Shown: positions 8,143-20,241 of the stretch, piece after piece | How the letters are laid out: each line of letters opens with the position of its first letter | Position numbering within the stretch: the stretch's first letter is position 1 | Source of the DNA: JBPBQZ01 sp050955105 | Lineage (GTDB): Bacteria; Pseudomonadota; Gammaproteobacteria; Burkholderiales; Burkholderiaceae | NCBI GenBank assembly: GCA_050955105.1 | Contig: JBPBQZ010000002.1 | Location: forward strand, 1-64,000 | Length of the DNA: 64,000 nt | Reading direction: 5' to 3' | Translations under genes and position numbers: made by a program | Notes under the pieces: model-generated | The model's database searches: none | Seen by the model: only the letters and a program-made list of their open reading frames with translations | What the model was told of the DNA's origin: nothing

Positions 8143-9279
8143 TCAGCGGTCTTCGAAGCGCACCTGCAATTTGCCGGCGCGCGAGGTCTGGTAAAGGCCG
8201 ACCACGGCAGCCGGCAGATTGTCGAAACCTTCCGCGACATTGCTGATCGGCTTCAGTGCGCCGCTGCGCAGCAGCCTCGACAGATCGTCTTCCGCTTTCA
8301 AACGCTCGTGATAGAACTCGTCAACGATCCATACGTTGGATTTGATATTGCGCGCCTTGAGCGTGGCCTCGACCTGCTCCGAAATACCGAAGGCACGCCG
8401 CAGGGTACGTCGCTGCTGCGGCGCGGGAGCGAGTTTATCGGCATAGAACGCCGCGGCGCTACCGTATGAAAACAAGCGACCATTGGCGTTCATCGCGGCG
8501 GTCACGGTCTCGGTCAGCGCGCCGCCGATGCCATCTGAAAAAACGTCGATGCCCTTCGGAAAGGCGGCCTTCAATTGCGCCTCGAAATCTGCCGCGCGGT
8601 AGTCGAGACAGCGGTCGATGCCAAGCGTGTCGAGCACCCACTCGCAGCGCGCCGCGCCACCGCCGAAGCCCACCACATAACAGCCGGCGATCTTCGCCAA
8701 CTGCGCGGCGATCGAGCCCACCGAGCCCGTGGTACCGGCAACCGCGACAGCATCGCCGGGCATCAGCGGACCGCTCTCACGCAGGCCGAAGTAAGCCGTC
8801 ATGCCCGACGTGCCGAACATCTCCATCAGCACCTCCGGCGGCCACATCTTGACCATTGCCGGCCTGAACACGTAGGTCCATTGCGACTGGGTACCGTTCA
8901 AGGCCTTCACCAATTCGCTCGGCGCGCCGTAACCCACCGACGGATCGTCGCTGCTGATCACTTGATAGTCCTGCCAGCCAGCCTGGCAGGCGATCACGTC
9001 GCCTTCCTTGAAGCTCTGGTCGCGTGACTGAACCACTTCCGCGCACGCATAGTTGCTGCGATCGGTATCACCCAATTTGGTCATGCCGCTAGCCACCCGC
9101 GAACGCGTGCCCGAATGGATATTCACCAGCTTCACGCGCACCAGTGCCTGCCCTTGCTTCAGTTCCGGAATCGGTAATTCGCGTCGTTCGAATTGCTCCA
9201 ACGCAAGCACGTCATTGCTCATCGGCTTGGCGATAATCCACTGCTGATAGGTCTTCGGCAATTCAATACTCCTGGTCAT
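8143..9279 (-). CDS. NADP-dependent MDR oxidoreductase (DUF2855-like)
   Basis: A 378-residue medium-chain reductase-fold protein. A GroES-like N-terminal part (LVRVKLVNIHSGTRSRV) is followed by a Rossmann region with VAGTTGSVGSIAAQLAK and the DYRAADFEAQLKAAFPKGIDV segment that resembles alkenal/enone reductases. No zinc ligands are visible. The N-terminal phrase YQQWIIAKPMSNDVLALEQFE resembles the CurA/leukotriene B4 dehydrogenase-like group. It is a single-gene unit divergent from the exporter at 9.5 kb; the two could share regulation. The specific substrate cannot be read from sequence. Confidence 0.8.
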   Translation of the reverse strand: MTRSIELPKTYQQWIIAKPMSNDVLALEQFERRELPIPELKQGQALVRVKLVNIHSGTRSRVASGMTKLGDTDRSNYACAEVVQSRDQSFKEGDVIACQAGWQDYQVISSDDPSVGYGAPSELVKALNGTQSQWTYVFRPAMVKMWPPEVLMEMFGTSGMTAYFGLRESGPLMPGDAVAVAGTTGSVGSIAAQLAKIAGCYVVGFGGGAARCEWVLDTLGIDRCLDYRAADFEAQLKAAFPKGIDVFSDGIGGALTETVTAAMNANGRLFSYGSAAAFYADKLAPAPQQRRTLRRAFGISEQVEATLKARNIKSNVWIVDEFYHERLKAEDDLSRLLRSGALKPISNVAEGFDNLPAAVVGLYQTSRAGKLQVRFEDR

Positions 9280-9497
9280 GTCCGTCGTGCGCCATCCGCA
9301 CCGATGCGCCGCGAGCGCTGATTATCCTGAAAACGGCAAGCCGCGGCGCAAGTGGTTCAACCCGCGGTTAATCCCCATGATCGCGCGGGTCTTTCGAAAG
9401 ATACATAATTGGCGGGCTCGAAAAGCTATTAAATCGTATATTTCGCGCGCTCAGGTCCGATGTGCTGTTTGCTGACAGCACGCGGTACGCTTGTCCA

Positions 9498-10991
9498 ATG
9501 CCGCACGCCACATCGCCCAACCCCATGAAACCTGAGCGCGCCCTGCAAAGCCATCCCCTCGACATCCATTCAGCCTCCAGCCGTACCGGCGCGCTCGCAC
9601 TCACGGTACTGCTTACCGGTGCATTCCTCTCGCCACTCGACTACTTCATCGTCAATCTGGCGCTGCCCGCGATTCGCAGCAGTCTGCACGCGAGTTCGGC
9701 CGAATTGCAACTGATCGTCTCGGTCTACACATCGGCGTTCGCGGTGCTCCTCGTCACCGGCGGCCGGCTGGGCGACATGTTCGGACGCAAGCGCATGTTC
9801 ATGTGGGGCATGGCAGGCTTCGTGGTCTCGTCGGCGCTCTGCGCGGCGGCGCCGAACGGCGCGGTACTGGTGCTGGGCAGGGTGCTGCAAGGCGCCGCGG
9901 CGGCGGTCATGGTGCCGCAGATACTCGCAACCATCCGCAACGTGTTTCCCAAAGAACAACAAGCCCGCGTGATGAGCTTGTATGGCTTTATATTCGGCTT
10001 CGCTTCGGTAGTTGGCCAGGTAGGCGGCGGTGCGCTCATCACGCTGCGGCCCTTCGGCCTGGGCTGGCAATCGATCTTCCTGATCAATGTGCCGGTCGGC
10101 TTGCTGGCACTGGCGGGCGCATGGCGCTTCGTACCGGAGAATCGTGCGCCCCACGGCGCGCGGCTCGACCTACCGGGCTTATTGCTGCTGTCGATTTTCC
10201 TGGCGCTGGTGATCTATCCGCTCACGCAGGGACGCGAGGCCGGCTGGCCCGCCTGGACCTTCTTCTCCTTCACCGCCAGTGTCCCAATACTGATCCTGTT
10301 CTTTTGGATGGAATACCGGCTCAAGCAAAGCGGCGGCGCTCCACTCGTCGATCTCAGTCTGTTCAGCAATCCGGTTTTTTCAATCGGTCTGGTATTGGCA
10401 TTCTGCTTTTATTGCGATGGCGTGTTCTTCCTGACCTACGGCATCTATTTGCAAAATGGCCTGCATCTTTCACCGCTCGCGGCCGGCATCGCGATCTTCC
10501 CTTTTGGCGTCGGCTCGATCCTGGGGCCATTGTTGTCGCCACGACTGGCGCACCGCTTCGGCAACCGTATTCTCACCGTCGGCTTCGCGTTGCTCGCGCT
10601 CGGCTTCGCGCTTTCCGTCGGCGCACTTTACCTCTCGATCACACCCGGCCTGCTGTTTTACGTGGGCCTGCTGATCGCCGGCACGGGCCATGGCGTGGTG
10701 CTGCCATCGGTCGTGCGCATCGTCATCGGCGAAATCGCCCCAGCGCAGGCCGGACTCGCTTCGAGCCTGGTCACTTCGCTGTTGCAGCTAGGCTCCGCGT
10801 TCGGCGCCACGGCGATCAGCGGCGTGTTCTTTTCGGCGCTCACGGCAGGCACCTCACCACTCGACTACGCGCACGCTTACCAGTTGAGCATCGGCATCGT
10901 GGCAGTGCTGTATGTCGCTTGTATCGGTCTGTCGCTGCTGCTGCGCAGCCGACCGGCGCTCGGCACCCCTTTACAAGCCGCGTCGCGCTAG
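9498..10991 (+). CDS. DHA2-family (14-TM) MFS drug exporter
   Basis: A 497-residue major facilitator of the EmrB/QacA type. The first helix carries FLSPLDYFIVNLALPAIR (motif D1-like), loop 2-3 has GGRLGDMFGRKRMF (motif A), and helix 4 has GRVLQGAAAAVMVPQ (motif B). Fourteen hydrophobic segments can be counted by eye. It should be a proton-driven exporter of hydrophobic compounds. In-frame starts exist at 9462 (GTG), 9498 and 9525 (ATG); none has a strong ribosome site, and 9498 is a compromise. Its stop codon overlaps the convergent stop of the next gene by 4 bases (CTAG). Confidence 0.9.
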   Translation: MPHATSPNPMKPERALQSHPLDIHSASSRTGALALTVLLTGAFLSPLDYFIVNLALPAIRSSLHASSAELQLIVSVYTSAFAVLLVTGGRLGDMFGRKRMFMWGMAGFVVSSALCAAAPNGAVLVLGRVLQGAAAAVMVPQILATIRNVFPKEQQARVMSLYGFIFGFASVVGQVGGGALITLRPFGLGWQSIFLINVPVGLLALAGAWRFVPENRAPHGARLDLPGLLLLSIFLALVIYPLTQGREAGWPAWTFFSFTASVPILILFFWMEYRLKQSGGAPLVDLSLFSNPVFSIGLVLAFCFYCDGVFFLTYGIYLQNGLHLSPLAAGIAIFPFGVGSILGPLLSPRLAHRFGNRILTVGFALLALGFALSVGALYLSITPGLLFYVGLLIAGTGHGVVLPSVVRIVIGEIAPAQAGLASSLVTSLLQLGSAFGATAISGVFFSALTAGTSPLDYAHAYQLSIGIVAVLYVACIGLSLLLRSRPALGTPLQAASR

Positions 10992-11704
10992 CGGCGCCGA
11001 TGATTGATGGCAATGAACACCGCCATCAGCACCAGGAAACCCAACAGCAATAGCACGGCATTTTGAGACACTCGCATCAAGCCGAGTTCGCCGACGTCGA
11101 TAAATGGATAGGGATAGAAATCGGTATCGCTACCGCGTAGAAAAGTGATGAACAGATACGCCAGCGGATAAATCAGCCAGTACGCGCATTTGCGCAACGT
11201 CAGATGAAAGCGTGGCACGAAAAGCAGCCAATAGAGCACGGCCAGCAGCGGCACGATGCTGTGCAGGCATTCGTTCAACAGCGCGCGATAACCGGTGGGC
11301 GTCCAGAGATGACGCAACAGCAGGTTGTAGCTGATGCCGACGAAGGCGATGTAAATGACGATCGCCGTGACCACTGCCGGTTTCCTGAAAAATCGCGCAA
11401 AGGGTGTGGAGAGACGCCATGCCACGCAAGTAAAACAGATCGCCGTAGCGAACACCGTAAGGTTCGTCAGGTAGCTGCTGAGCCGCGCCAGCGCATCCAA
11501 CACGGTCAACCCGCGCGCCTCGAAACGCATCAGCGTAATGCCAGTCTGCGCAATGATCGCCGCCCAGGCAATCAGCGCGATCAAGGCTGCCGCCCGCAAC
11601 GATGCGGCGCTCGGCGTAGGCAGCGGCAGACCGTGCTGCGCGGCTTCGGGCCGAGCACGCGCGCTGCTGGTCGACGGGCCTGACGATGAGAATGGCTTGG
11701 GCAT
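10988..11704 (-). CDS. Pr6Pr family integral membrane protein
   Basis: A 238-residue polytopic protein with six predicted membrane helices after a cytosolic Ser/Pro-rich N-terminus of about 35 residues. Typical family features include FLTNLT-type wording (here SSYLTNLTVFA), the NLLLRHLW loop, the HSIVPLLAVLYWLLF helix and YPLAYLFITFLRG followed by YPYPFIDV. Members are related to eukaryotic FAR-17a/AIG1 proteins; their bacterial function is unknown. It overlaps the exporter's stop codon tail-to-tail. Confidence 0.8.
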   Translation of the reverse strand: MPKPFSSSGPSTSSARARPEAAQHGLPLPTPSAASLRAAALIALIAWAAIIAQTGITLMRFEARGLTVLDALARLSSYLTNLTVFATAICFTCVAWRLSTPFARFFRKPAVVTAIVIYIAFVGISYNLLLRHLWTPTGYRALLNECLHSIVPLLAVLYWLLFVPRFHLTLRKCAYWLIYPLAYLFITFLRGSDTDFYPYPFIDVGELGLMRVSQNAVLLLLGFLVLMAVFIAINHRRR

Positions 11705-11860
11705 CGAACGATTCTATACGCAGTCTCAAAAATGCAGCGGCGCACGCCGGCGGCGACAAAATGGTGCAATGGCCGATCGCCGGAATGCATTTCCTTTCTG
11801 CGGCGAAGCGATTACCTTTCGTACAAAGAAGCTCGAAAAATCCACTGCGAGAATAATGCG

Positions 11861-12745
11861 ATGCGCAACATCGACGAAAATACCATCACGCGGGCGGTCA
11901 TCGCTTCGTTCGACAATTGCGAAGATGCGCGGTTGAAAACGGTCATGACCAGTTTGGTCCAGCACCTGCACGCGTTCGCGCGCGAGGTGAACTTAAGCGG
12001 CGACGAGTGGCTCAAGGCCATTTCCTTTCTCACCGAAGCCGGCCACATCACCGACGCTAAACGCCAAGAGTTCATCCTGCTTTCCGACACGCTCGGACTC
12101 TCGATGCTGGTAACGACCCAGAACAACCGCAAACCCGCCGTCTGCACGGAAGCCACCGTATGGGGGCCATTTTTCGTCGAGAACGCCCCCGTATATCAAA
12201 ATGGCGATGACATCTCGGCGGGCGCGCGCGGTGCGCCTTGTTACGTCAGCGGTCAGGTTCGCGGCATCGACGGCGCACCAGTAAGCCAAGCCTGGCTGGA
12301 CGTCTGGCAGTCGGACGAAGCAGGCTTTTACGATGTCCAGCGGCCGGTCGATGCGCGCGGCAACAGCACATTGAGCGCCCGCGGGCGCCTCCAGACCGAT
12401 GCCGACGGACGCTTCAATTTCTGGTCGATACTTGCCGAGGCCTATCCCATCCCGCACGACGGCCCGGTCGGTCGCATGCTGCTGGCAGCCGGCCGACATC
12501 CATGGCGGCCCGCCCATCTTCATTTCATGATTCAGGCACCGGGATACGATACATTGGTTACCCATGTGTTCCGCGACGGTGACAAATACCTGGATTCGGA
12601 TGTCGTATTCGGCGTGCGCTCGACGCTGATCACCGAATGGGTCCGTCATGAGCCGGGCCTGGCGCCAGACGGCAAGGTAAGGGACGCCACGTGGTACAGC
12701 CTCGACTACGACTTCGTGCTGAATCCGTCGCGGAGCCCGGCATGA
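11861..12745 (+). CDS. Hydroxyquinol 1,2-dioxygenase (intradiol ring-cleavage)
   Basis: Fe(III) intradiol dioxygenase of about 294 residues. The N-terminal helical dimerisation domain (about 1-100) is followed by the beta-sandwich with the four iron ligands visible: Tyr in DEAGFYDVQ, Tyr in EAYPIPHDGP, and two His in RPAHLHFMI. The direct neighbour is a maleylacetate reductase, which handles the product of hydroxyquinol rather than catechol cleavage, so I favour hydroxyquinol (benzene-1,2,4-triol) over catechol as substrate. The frame is open from 11732, but family length supports ATG 11861. A monooxygenase that would make hydroxyquinol and a regulator are not in the immediate locus. Confidence 0.88.
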   Translation: MRNIDENTITRAVIASFDNCEDARLKTVMTSLVQHLHAFAREVNLSGDEWLKAISFLTEAGHITDAKRQEFILLSDTLGLSMLVTTQNNRKPAVCTEATVWGPFFVENAPVYQNGDDISAGARGAPCYVSGQVRGIDGAPVSQAWLDVWQSDEAGFYDVQRPVDARGNSTLSARGRLQTDADGRFNFWSILAEAYPIPHDGPVGRMLLAAGRHPWRPAHLHFMIQAPGYDTLVTHVFRDGDKYLDSDVVFGVRSTLITEWVRHEPGLAPDGKVRDATWYSLDYDFVLNPSRSPA

Positions 12746-12811
12746 CGGCACCCAACGCAGTCGAGCGCGTACCATCCGATCAATGCGAACAACTGTCTGT
12801 GGAGCGCGCGC

Positions 12812-13933
12812 GTGGCGAATCTTGATTTCATCTACCAAGCCCGCGCCGGTCGCATCGTATTCGGTGCCGGTAGCCTGCAACATCTCGAACGGGAAATCCT
12901 CGCGCTGGGCGCCGAACGGGCTTTAGTACTTTGCGGTCCGCAACAAAGAGCCGTCGGCGCAGCGGTCGCCCAACGCTTGGGGCATCGCGCCGCGGGTGTC
13001 TTCGACCGGGCGACCATGCATGTGCCGATGGAACTGGCCAAGCAAGCTCGCGCACTGGCGCGTGAACTGCAAGCGGATTGCGCGATCGCCGTGGGCGGCG
13101 GCTCGACCATCGGCCTGGGTAAGGCGATCGCGCTGGATGCCGATCTGCCGATTCTCGCAATACCGACGACTTATGCCGGCAGCGAGATGACGGCCATTTT
13201 CGGCATCACTGAAAACGGCTTGAAAAAAACCGGCACCGATGCGCGCGTGCTGCCGCGTACCGTGATCTACGATCCTGAACTCAGCCTTACGCTGCCCGTG
13301 GGCTTGTCGGTAACCAGCGGCATCAATGCCATCGCGCACGCGGCCGAGGCCCTCTATTCACGCGACGCAAATCCGATAACCAGTCTGATGGCCGAAGAAG
13401 GTATTGCCGCCCTCGCTCGCGCGCTGCCGAAAATCGTCGCCAGACACGACGACCTGGAGGCGCGCTCCGACGCGCTGTACGGCGCCTGGCTATGCGGCAC
13501 GGTTCTGGGGAGTGTCGGCATGGCTCTGCATCACAAGCTATGCCATACGCTGGGAGGCAGCTTCAACCTCCCGCACGCAGAGACGCACACCATCGTTCTG
13601 CCGCACGCGTTGGCCTACAACCAAAGCGCGGCGCCCGCAGCGATGCAGCGTATTGCCCGCGCCATCGGTGCCGAGAATGCGGCGTTGGGCATTTATAAGT
13701 TGGCGCGGGACAACGGCGCACCCGTTGCGCTGCGAGAGATCGGCATGGCGGCAGCGGATATCGAGCGTGCGGCCGATATCGCCAGCGCCAACCCTTACTG
13801 GAATCCACGTCCAATCGAGCGAGATGCGATTCGCGCGCTGATCCAGCGTGCATTCGATGGCGCCGAGCCTGAAATCGGCGACATCGACACCGACACCGGC
13901 ATCGACACGGTCAAAACCAGGATTTATCCGTAA
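12812..13933 (+). CDS. Maleylacetate reductase
   Basis: An iron-type alcohol dehydrogenase family enzyme of 373 residues that reduces maleylacetate to 3-oxoadipate with NAD(P)H. The nucleotide site reads GGGSTIGLGKA and the family motif is PTTYAGSEMT. Histidines in HHKLCHTLGG and the PHAETH stretch occupy positions that bind metal in the broader family. A GTG start at 12812 has GGAG about 9 bases upstream. It lies 66 bases after the dioxygenase on the same strand, forming the lower hydroxyquinol/resorcinol pathway that feeds beta-ketoadipate breakdown. A strong hairpin follows its stop codon. Confidence 0.92.
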   Translation: MANLDFIYQARAGRIVFGAGSLQHLEREILALGAERALVLCGPQQRAVGAAVAQRLGHRAAGVFDRATMHVPMELAKQARALARELQADCAIAVGGGSTIGLGKAIALDADLPILAIPTTYAGSEMTAIFGITENGLKKTGTDARVLPRTVIYDPELSLTLPVGLSVTSGINAIAHAAEALYSRDANPITSLMAEEGIAALARALPKIVARHDDLEARSDALYGAWLCGTVLGSVGMALHHKLCHTLGGSFNLPHAETHTIVLPHALAYNQSAAPAAMQRIARAIGAENAALGIYKLARDNGAPVALREIGMAAADIERAADIASANPYWNPRPIERDAIRALIQRAFDGAEPEIGDIDTDTGIDTVKTRIYP

Positions 13934-13958
13934 AAAACCCCGCACAGGGCGGGGTTTC
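13934..13958. terminator. Bidirectional intrinsic terminator between maleylacetate reductase and ssb
   Basis: AAACCCCGC (13935-13943) and GCGGGGTTT (13949-13957) form a perfect 9-bp stem with a 5-base loop directly after the reductase stop codon. On the plus strand only three T follow. On the minus strand, as read from ssb, the stem is followed by six T, so it should be the stronger ssb terminator while serving both convergent genes. Confidence 0.85.
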
Positions 13959-13985
13959 GACGTTCCGGTCTGCGGTTGAGGCAGG

Positions 13986-14504
13986 CTAGAACGGAATATC
14001 GTCATCCATATCGTCGAAGCCGCCGCCGTTACTGCCGCCGCCACCTGCTGGCGCCTGCCGCGCCGCCGGTGCCGACCGCGCAGGCGCGGAACGCGACCCG
14101 CCGCCGCTTTCGCGTGACGATCCGCCACCCTCATAGTCGCCGCTCGGCGCACCGCCGCCACCCGCACCGCTGCGACCGCCCAACATCTGCATCTGATCGG
14201 CGACGATTTCGGTCGAATACTTTTCCTGACCGGCCTGATCCTGCCATTTACGCGTGCGAATGCGTCCTTCGATATATACCGACGAACCTTTTTTCAAGTA
14301 TTCGCCGGCAATTTCCGCCAGCCGGCCAAAGAAAGCGATGCGATGCCACTCGGTGGCCTCTTTCATCTCACCACTCGCTTTTTCCTTATAGCGATCGGTA
14401 GTGGCCAGTCGAATATTGGTGACGGCGTCACCACTGGGCAAGTAACGCGTTTCCGGGTCGGCGCCAAGATTGCCGACCAGGATTACTTTGTTGACCGATG
14501 CCAT
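13986..14504 (-). CDS. ssb: Single-stranded DNA-binding protein
   Basis: A 172-residue SSB. The N-terminal OB fold begins MASVNKVILVGNLGADPETRY and contains ATEWHRIAFFGRLAE and VYIEGRIRTRKWQDQ. A Gly/Ser/Arg/Ala-rich linker (about 115-165) precedes the acidic tip DDMDDDIPF that recruits repair and replication proteins. The ATG at 14504 has GGAGAG 4 bases upstream and matches family starts. A longer frame from 14516 is not needed. Confidence 0.97.
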   Translation of the reverse strand: MASVNKVILVGNLGADPETRYLPSGDAVTNIRLATTDRYKEKASGEMKEATEWHRIAFFGRLAEIAGEYLKKGSSVYIEGRIRTRKWQDQAGQEKYSTEIVADQMQMLGGRSGAGGGGAPSGDYEGGGSSRESGGGSRSAPARSAPAARQAPAGGGGSNGGGFDDMDDDIPF

Positions 14505-14623
14505 GTTTCTCTCCAATTGAATCGGTATGCAGCTTTAAATCGGGCGGTCGTTGCATGCGACAGGTTTCAGCTCTGCAGCGCCAGATCAGGCGAACAGCCA
14601 GCGGCCGGGCTGCTGTGGAACCG

Positions 14624-15826
14624 CTACTCGGCTGTTGGCCTGGCAACCAGTGGTCGCCGGATGCCGGCCGCCACCACGAGCCAGACTACCACTAGCGCGG
14701 ACACCGCCAGAAAAACGCTGCGCTGACCTTCACTGTGCAATAACCAGCCGCCCATCGCGCCACCGCAAAACAGGCCAAGCGCCTGAGTCGTGTTGTAAAC
14801 ACCCATGGCGGCCCCCTTGCGGGCGCCCGGCGACAGTTTGGAAACCATCGACGGCTGCGAAGCCTCCAGCACGTTGAAACCCGTGAAGTAGATCAGCAGC
14901 ACCACCGCGATAGTCCACAGCGTAGAGGGAAGCTCGGCGAAAGACAATTGGCCGATCAGTATCAGCGCGATCGCACCAATCATGACCTGTTTCATCTTGC
15001 CATGCTTTTCCGCGGCGATGATTGCCGGCACCATCAGCACGAACGAGATGCCCATGATGGGCAGGTAGATTTTCCAGGCGGACGAAACCGGCAGACCTTC
15101 GGCCACCAGCATGCTCGGCAGCACCACGAACAGCGCAGTTTGCGTGGCATGTAGCACGAATACACCGAAATTCAGCCGGATCAACTCAACGTTGCGCAGC
15201 ACTTCGGCAAACGGCGCGCGCTTGATGACGGGCGCATGGGGCGCCTCGGGCACTATCCAGATCACCACGCCGATGGCCACGATAGCCAGCACAGCGATAG
15301 CCAGGAACAGGCCGCTCATGCCCAGCCAGCGATACACCACGGGTGCCGCGATAATGGCGATGGCGAACGAGATGCCGATGCTGCCGCCTACGGTGGCCAT
15401 GGCCTTGGTGCGGCTCTGTTCGGTCGTCAGGTCGGCGATGAACGCCGTTACCGCCGACGAAATGGCGCCGGCGCCCTGGATTGCACGGCCGACGATGATC
15501 CAGGTCAGGCTCTGCGAGAGCGCGGCCACCAGGCTGCCCAACGCGAAAATTACCAGGCCGAAGACGATCACGGGCTTGCGGCCGAGTCGATCGGAAGCCC
15601 AGCCGTACGGAATGTAGAAAAGCGATTGGGTAAGGCCGTAGATGCCGATAGCCAGGCCAACCAGAACGGTGTTGTCGCCGCCCGGGATGGTTTTCGCGTA
15701 GACCGAGAAAACCGGCATGATCATGAACAGCCCGAGCATGCGCAACGCGAAAATCGCCGCGAGCGACACGGTCGCACGCCGTTCCGAAGCTGTCATGCGC
15801 GATGAGAGCGCCTTCGATTTGGACAT
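14624..15826 (-). CDS. MFS transporter (YajR-like)
   Basis: A 12-helix major facilitator of about 400 residues. Helix 1 contains FALRMLGLFMIMPVFSVYA, loop 2-3 has GWASDRLGRKPVI (motif A) and helix 4 GRAIQGAGAISSAV. The usual ssb-uvrA neighbourhood in beta- and gammaproteobacteria often carries such a carrier between them. No YajR-type C-terminal domain follows the helices. The frame continues upstream to 16054, but that part overlaps the uvrA start and has no membrane character, so I place the start at ATG 15826 with a weak ribosome site. Substrate unknown. Confidence 0.88.
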   Translation of the reverse strand: MSKSKALSSRMTASERRATVSLAAIFALRMLGLFMIMPVFSVYAKTIPGGDNTVLVGLAIGIYGLTQSLFYIPYGWASDRLGRKPVIVFGLVIFALGSLVAALSQSLTWIIVGRAIQGAGAISSAVTAFIADLTTEQSRTKAMATVGGSIGISFAIAIIAAPVVYRWLGMSGLFLAIAVLAIVAIGVVIWIVPEAPHAPVIKRAPFAEVLRNVELIRLNFGVFVLHATQTALFVVLPSMLVAEGLPVSSAWKIYLPIMGISFVLMVPAIIAAEKHGKMKQVMIGAIALILIGQLSFAELPSTLWTIAVVLLIYFTGFNVLEASQPSMVSKLSPGARKGAAMGVYNTTQALGLFCGGAMGGWLLHSEGQRSVFLAVSALVVVWLVVAAGIRRPLVARPTAE

Positions 15827-16004
15827 CGCGTTTTTTAGAGTAGAGATGCGCGCGCCCGTGGGAGCGCCTTGATTGAAAGCGCTTCGCGAGCCCGGCCATG
15901 CGGCTTGTTCGTGTCTGGCCCGATCTATCCGATGAGCCCCGGCACCGCGCCTGGGAAAAGTCGCTATAGTAGCAGGTTTGGCCCTCCGCCTATCCCCGAG
16001 CTTC

Positions 16005-19031
<3,027 letters not shown>

Positions 19032-19125
19032 GCCGTAAAGGTTTATACCTTACGCAAAAGCCGATTGCCGCTAGCTGAAAGCAGAAGGTTCTGGCACTGT
19101 TCGATCACAGCAATACGAGGAGACG

Positions 19126-20166
19126 ATGCTGAAAGCCTGGCGCAACACTCGCCCAAGCACCCCGCCGGAAGCCACTTCCGCGGTCGAAATTGCGAGTTTC
19201 GTGATCGCCGCGGCCGGCTTGGCCGCTGTGATGTTCTTGCATCTGCTCGGCGGCTTTCTCGGTGGCCTGCTTGTCTACCATCTGATTCACTTGCTGGCTC
19301 CGCTGCTCGCGCGTCGGCTGTCGGGTCAGCGTGCACGCTTGATCGCACTGGCGTTGATCGCCTCCATCATCGTCGGGCTGCTGACCTTGGCCACCATCGT
19401 TACCATCGGCCATTTCAAGCACGAGCCGCTGGTCACACAAATGCTCCTCGACAAGGCCATGGACGTGGTCGACCAGGCGCGCGACCACCTTCCTAACTGG
19501 GTGGACGACTATCTGCCCGACGATACGGAAGACGTGCGCACAGTCGCCACCCAGTGGATGCACGACCATTCGGGCGATCTGCAACTGGTGGGCCGCGAAG
19601 CCGCGCGTGGTTTTACGCACGTGCTGATCGGCATGATCCTCGGCGCCATCATCGCCATCGATTCAGCGCAGCGCGGCCATCGGATGCCCTTGGCTTCGGC
19701 GCTGGTTACCCGTTCCGTGCGCATCGGCGAAGCATTCCGGCGCATCGTATTCGCGCAGGTGAAGATTTCGGTGGTGAACACAGTCTTCACGGCCATCTTC
19801 CTGCTCGGCGCGTTCCCGCTGTTTCACGAGAAGCTGCCGCTCTCCAAGATCCTGGTGCTGCTGACCTTCGTTTTCGGGCTGTTGCCAGTTATCGGCAATC
19901 TGATCTCGAACGCGCTGATCATCATCGTCGCCTTGTCGGTCAGCCTGCCTGCGACGATTACCGCCATCGTCTTCCTGGTGGTCATCCACAAGCTGGAATA
20001 TTTCCTCAACGCGCGCATCATCGGTGGCCAGATCGAGGCGCACGCCTGGGAGTTGCTGTTGGCGATGCTGGTGATGGAGGCGGCCTTCGGGCTGCCGGGC
20101 GTGATCGCGGCGCCGATCTACTACGCCTATATCAAGCGCGAGTTGCGCGCAAAATGGCTGGTTTGA
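19126..20166 (+). CDS. AI-2E family membrane permease (second copy)
   Basis: A 346-residue polytopic membrane protein with GAGGAGA just before its ATG. Hydrophobic helices occupy about 22-52, 65-95 and then several from about 165 to 330. Family wording includes ILVLLTFVFGLLPVIGNLISN, LVVIHKLEYFLNARIIGGQI and AFGLPGVIAAPIYYAY. It is only distantly similar to the member at 5.1-6.1 kb. Function unproven; exporters of this fold move AI-2 or other small molecules. Confidence 0.87.
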   Translation: MLKAWRNTRPSTPPEATSAVEIASFVIAAAGLAAVMFLHLLGGFLGGLLVYHLIHLLAPLLARRLSGQRARLIALALIASIIVGLLTLATIVTIGHFKHEPLVTQMLLDKAMDVVDQARDHLPNWVDDYLPDDTEDVRTVATQWMHDHSGDLQLVGREAARGFTHVLIGMILGAIIAIDSAQRGHRMPLASALVTRSVRIGEAFRRIVFAQVKISVVNTVFTAIFLLGAFPLFHEKLPLSKILVLLTFVFGLLPVIGNLISNALIIIVALSVSLPATITAIVFLVVIHKLEYFLNARIIGGQIEAHAWELLLAMLVMEAAFGLPGVIAAPIYYAYIKRELRAKWLV

Positions 20167-20170
20167 AAAC

Positions 20171-20192
20171 GGCCGGCTCAATTCAGCCGGCC
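20171..20192. terminator. Stem-loop between convergent permease and purU genes
   Basis: GGCCGGCT (20171-20178) pairs perfectly with AGCCGGCC (20185-20192) around a 6-base loop. It lies 4 bases after the permease stop codon. No T tract follows, so it may be an RNA 3'-end stabiliser or a weak bidirectional terminator rather than a classic one. Confidence 0.5.
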
Positions 20193-20241
20193 CGGCCGGC
20201 CCGACCCACGCAACGCGTTCCAGCGTAATCCGCCGCCGCGT

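Noticed and set aside
15827..16004. LexA (SOS) box upstream of uvrA
   Set aside because: I looked for CTGT-N8-ACAG and found none in the upstream gap.
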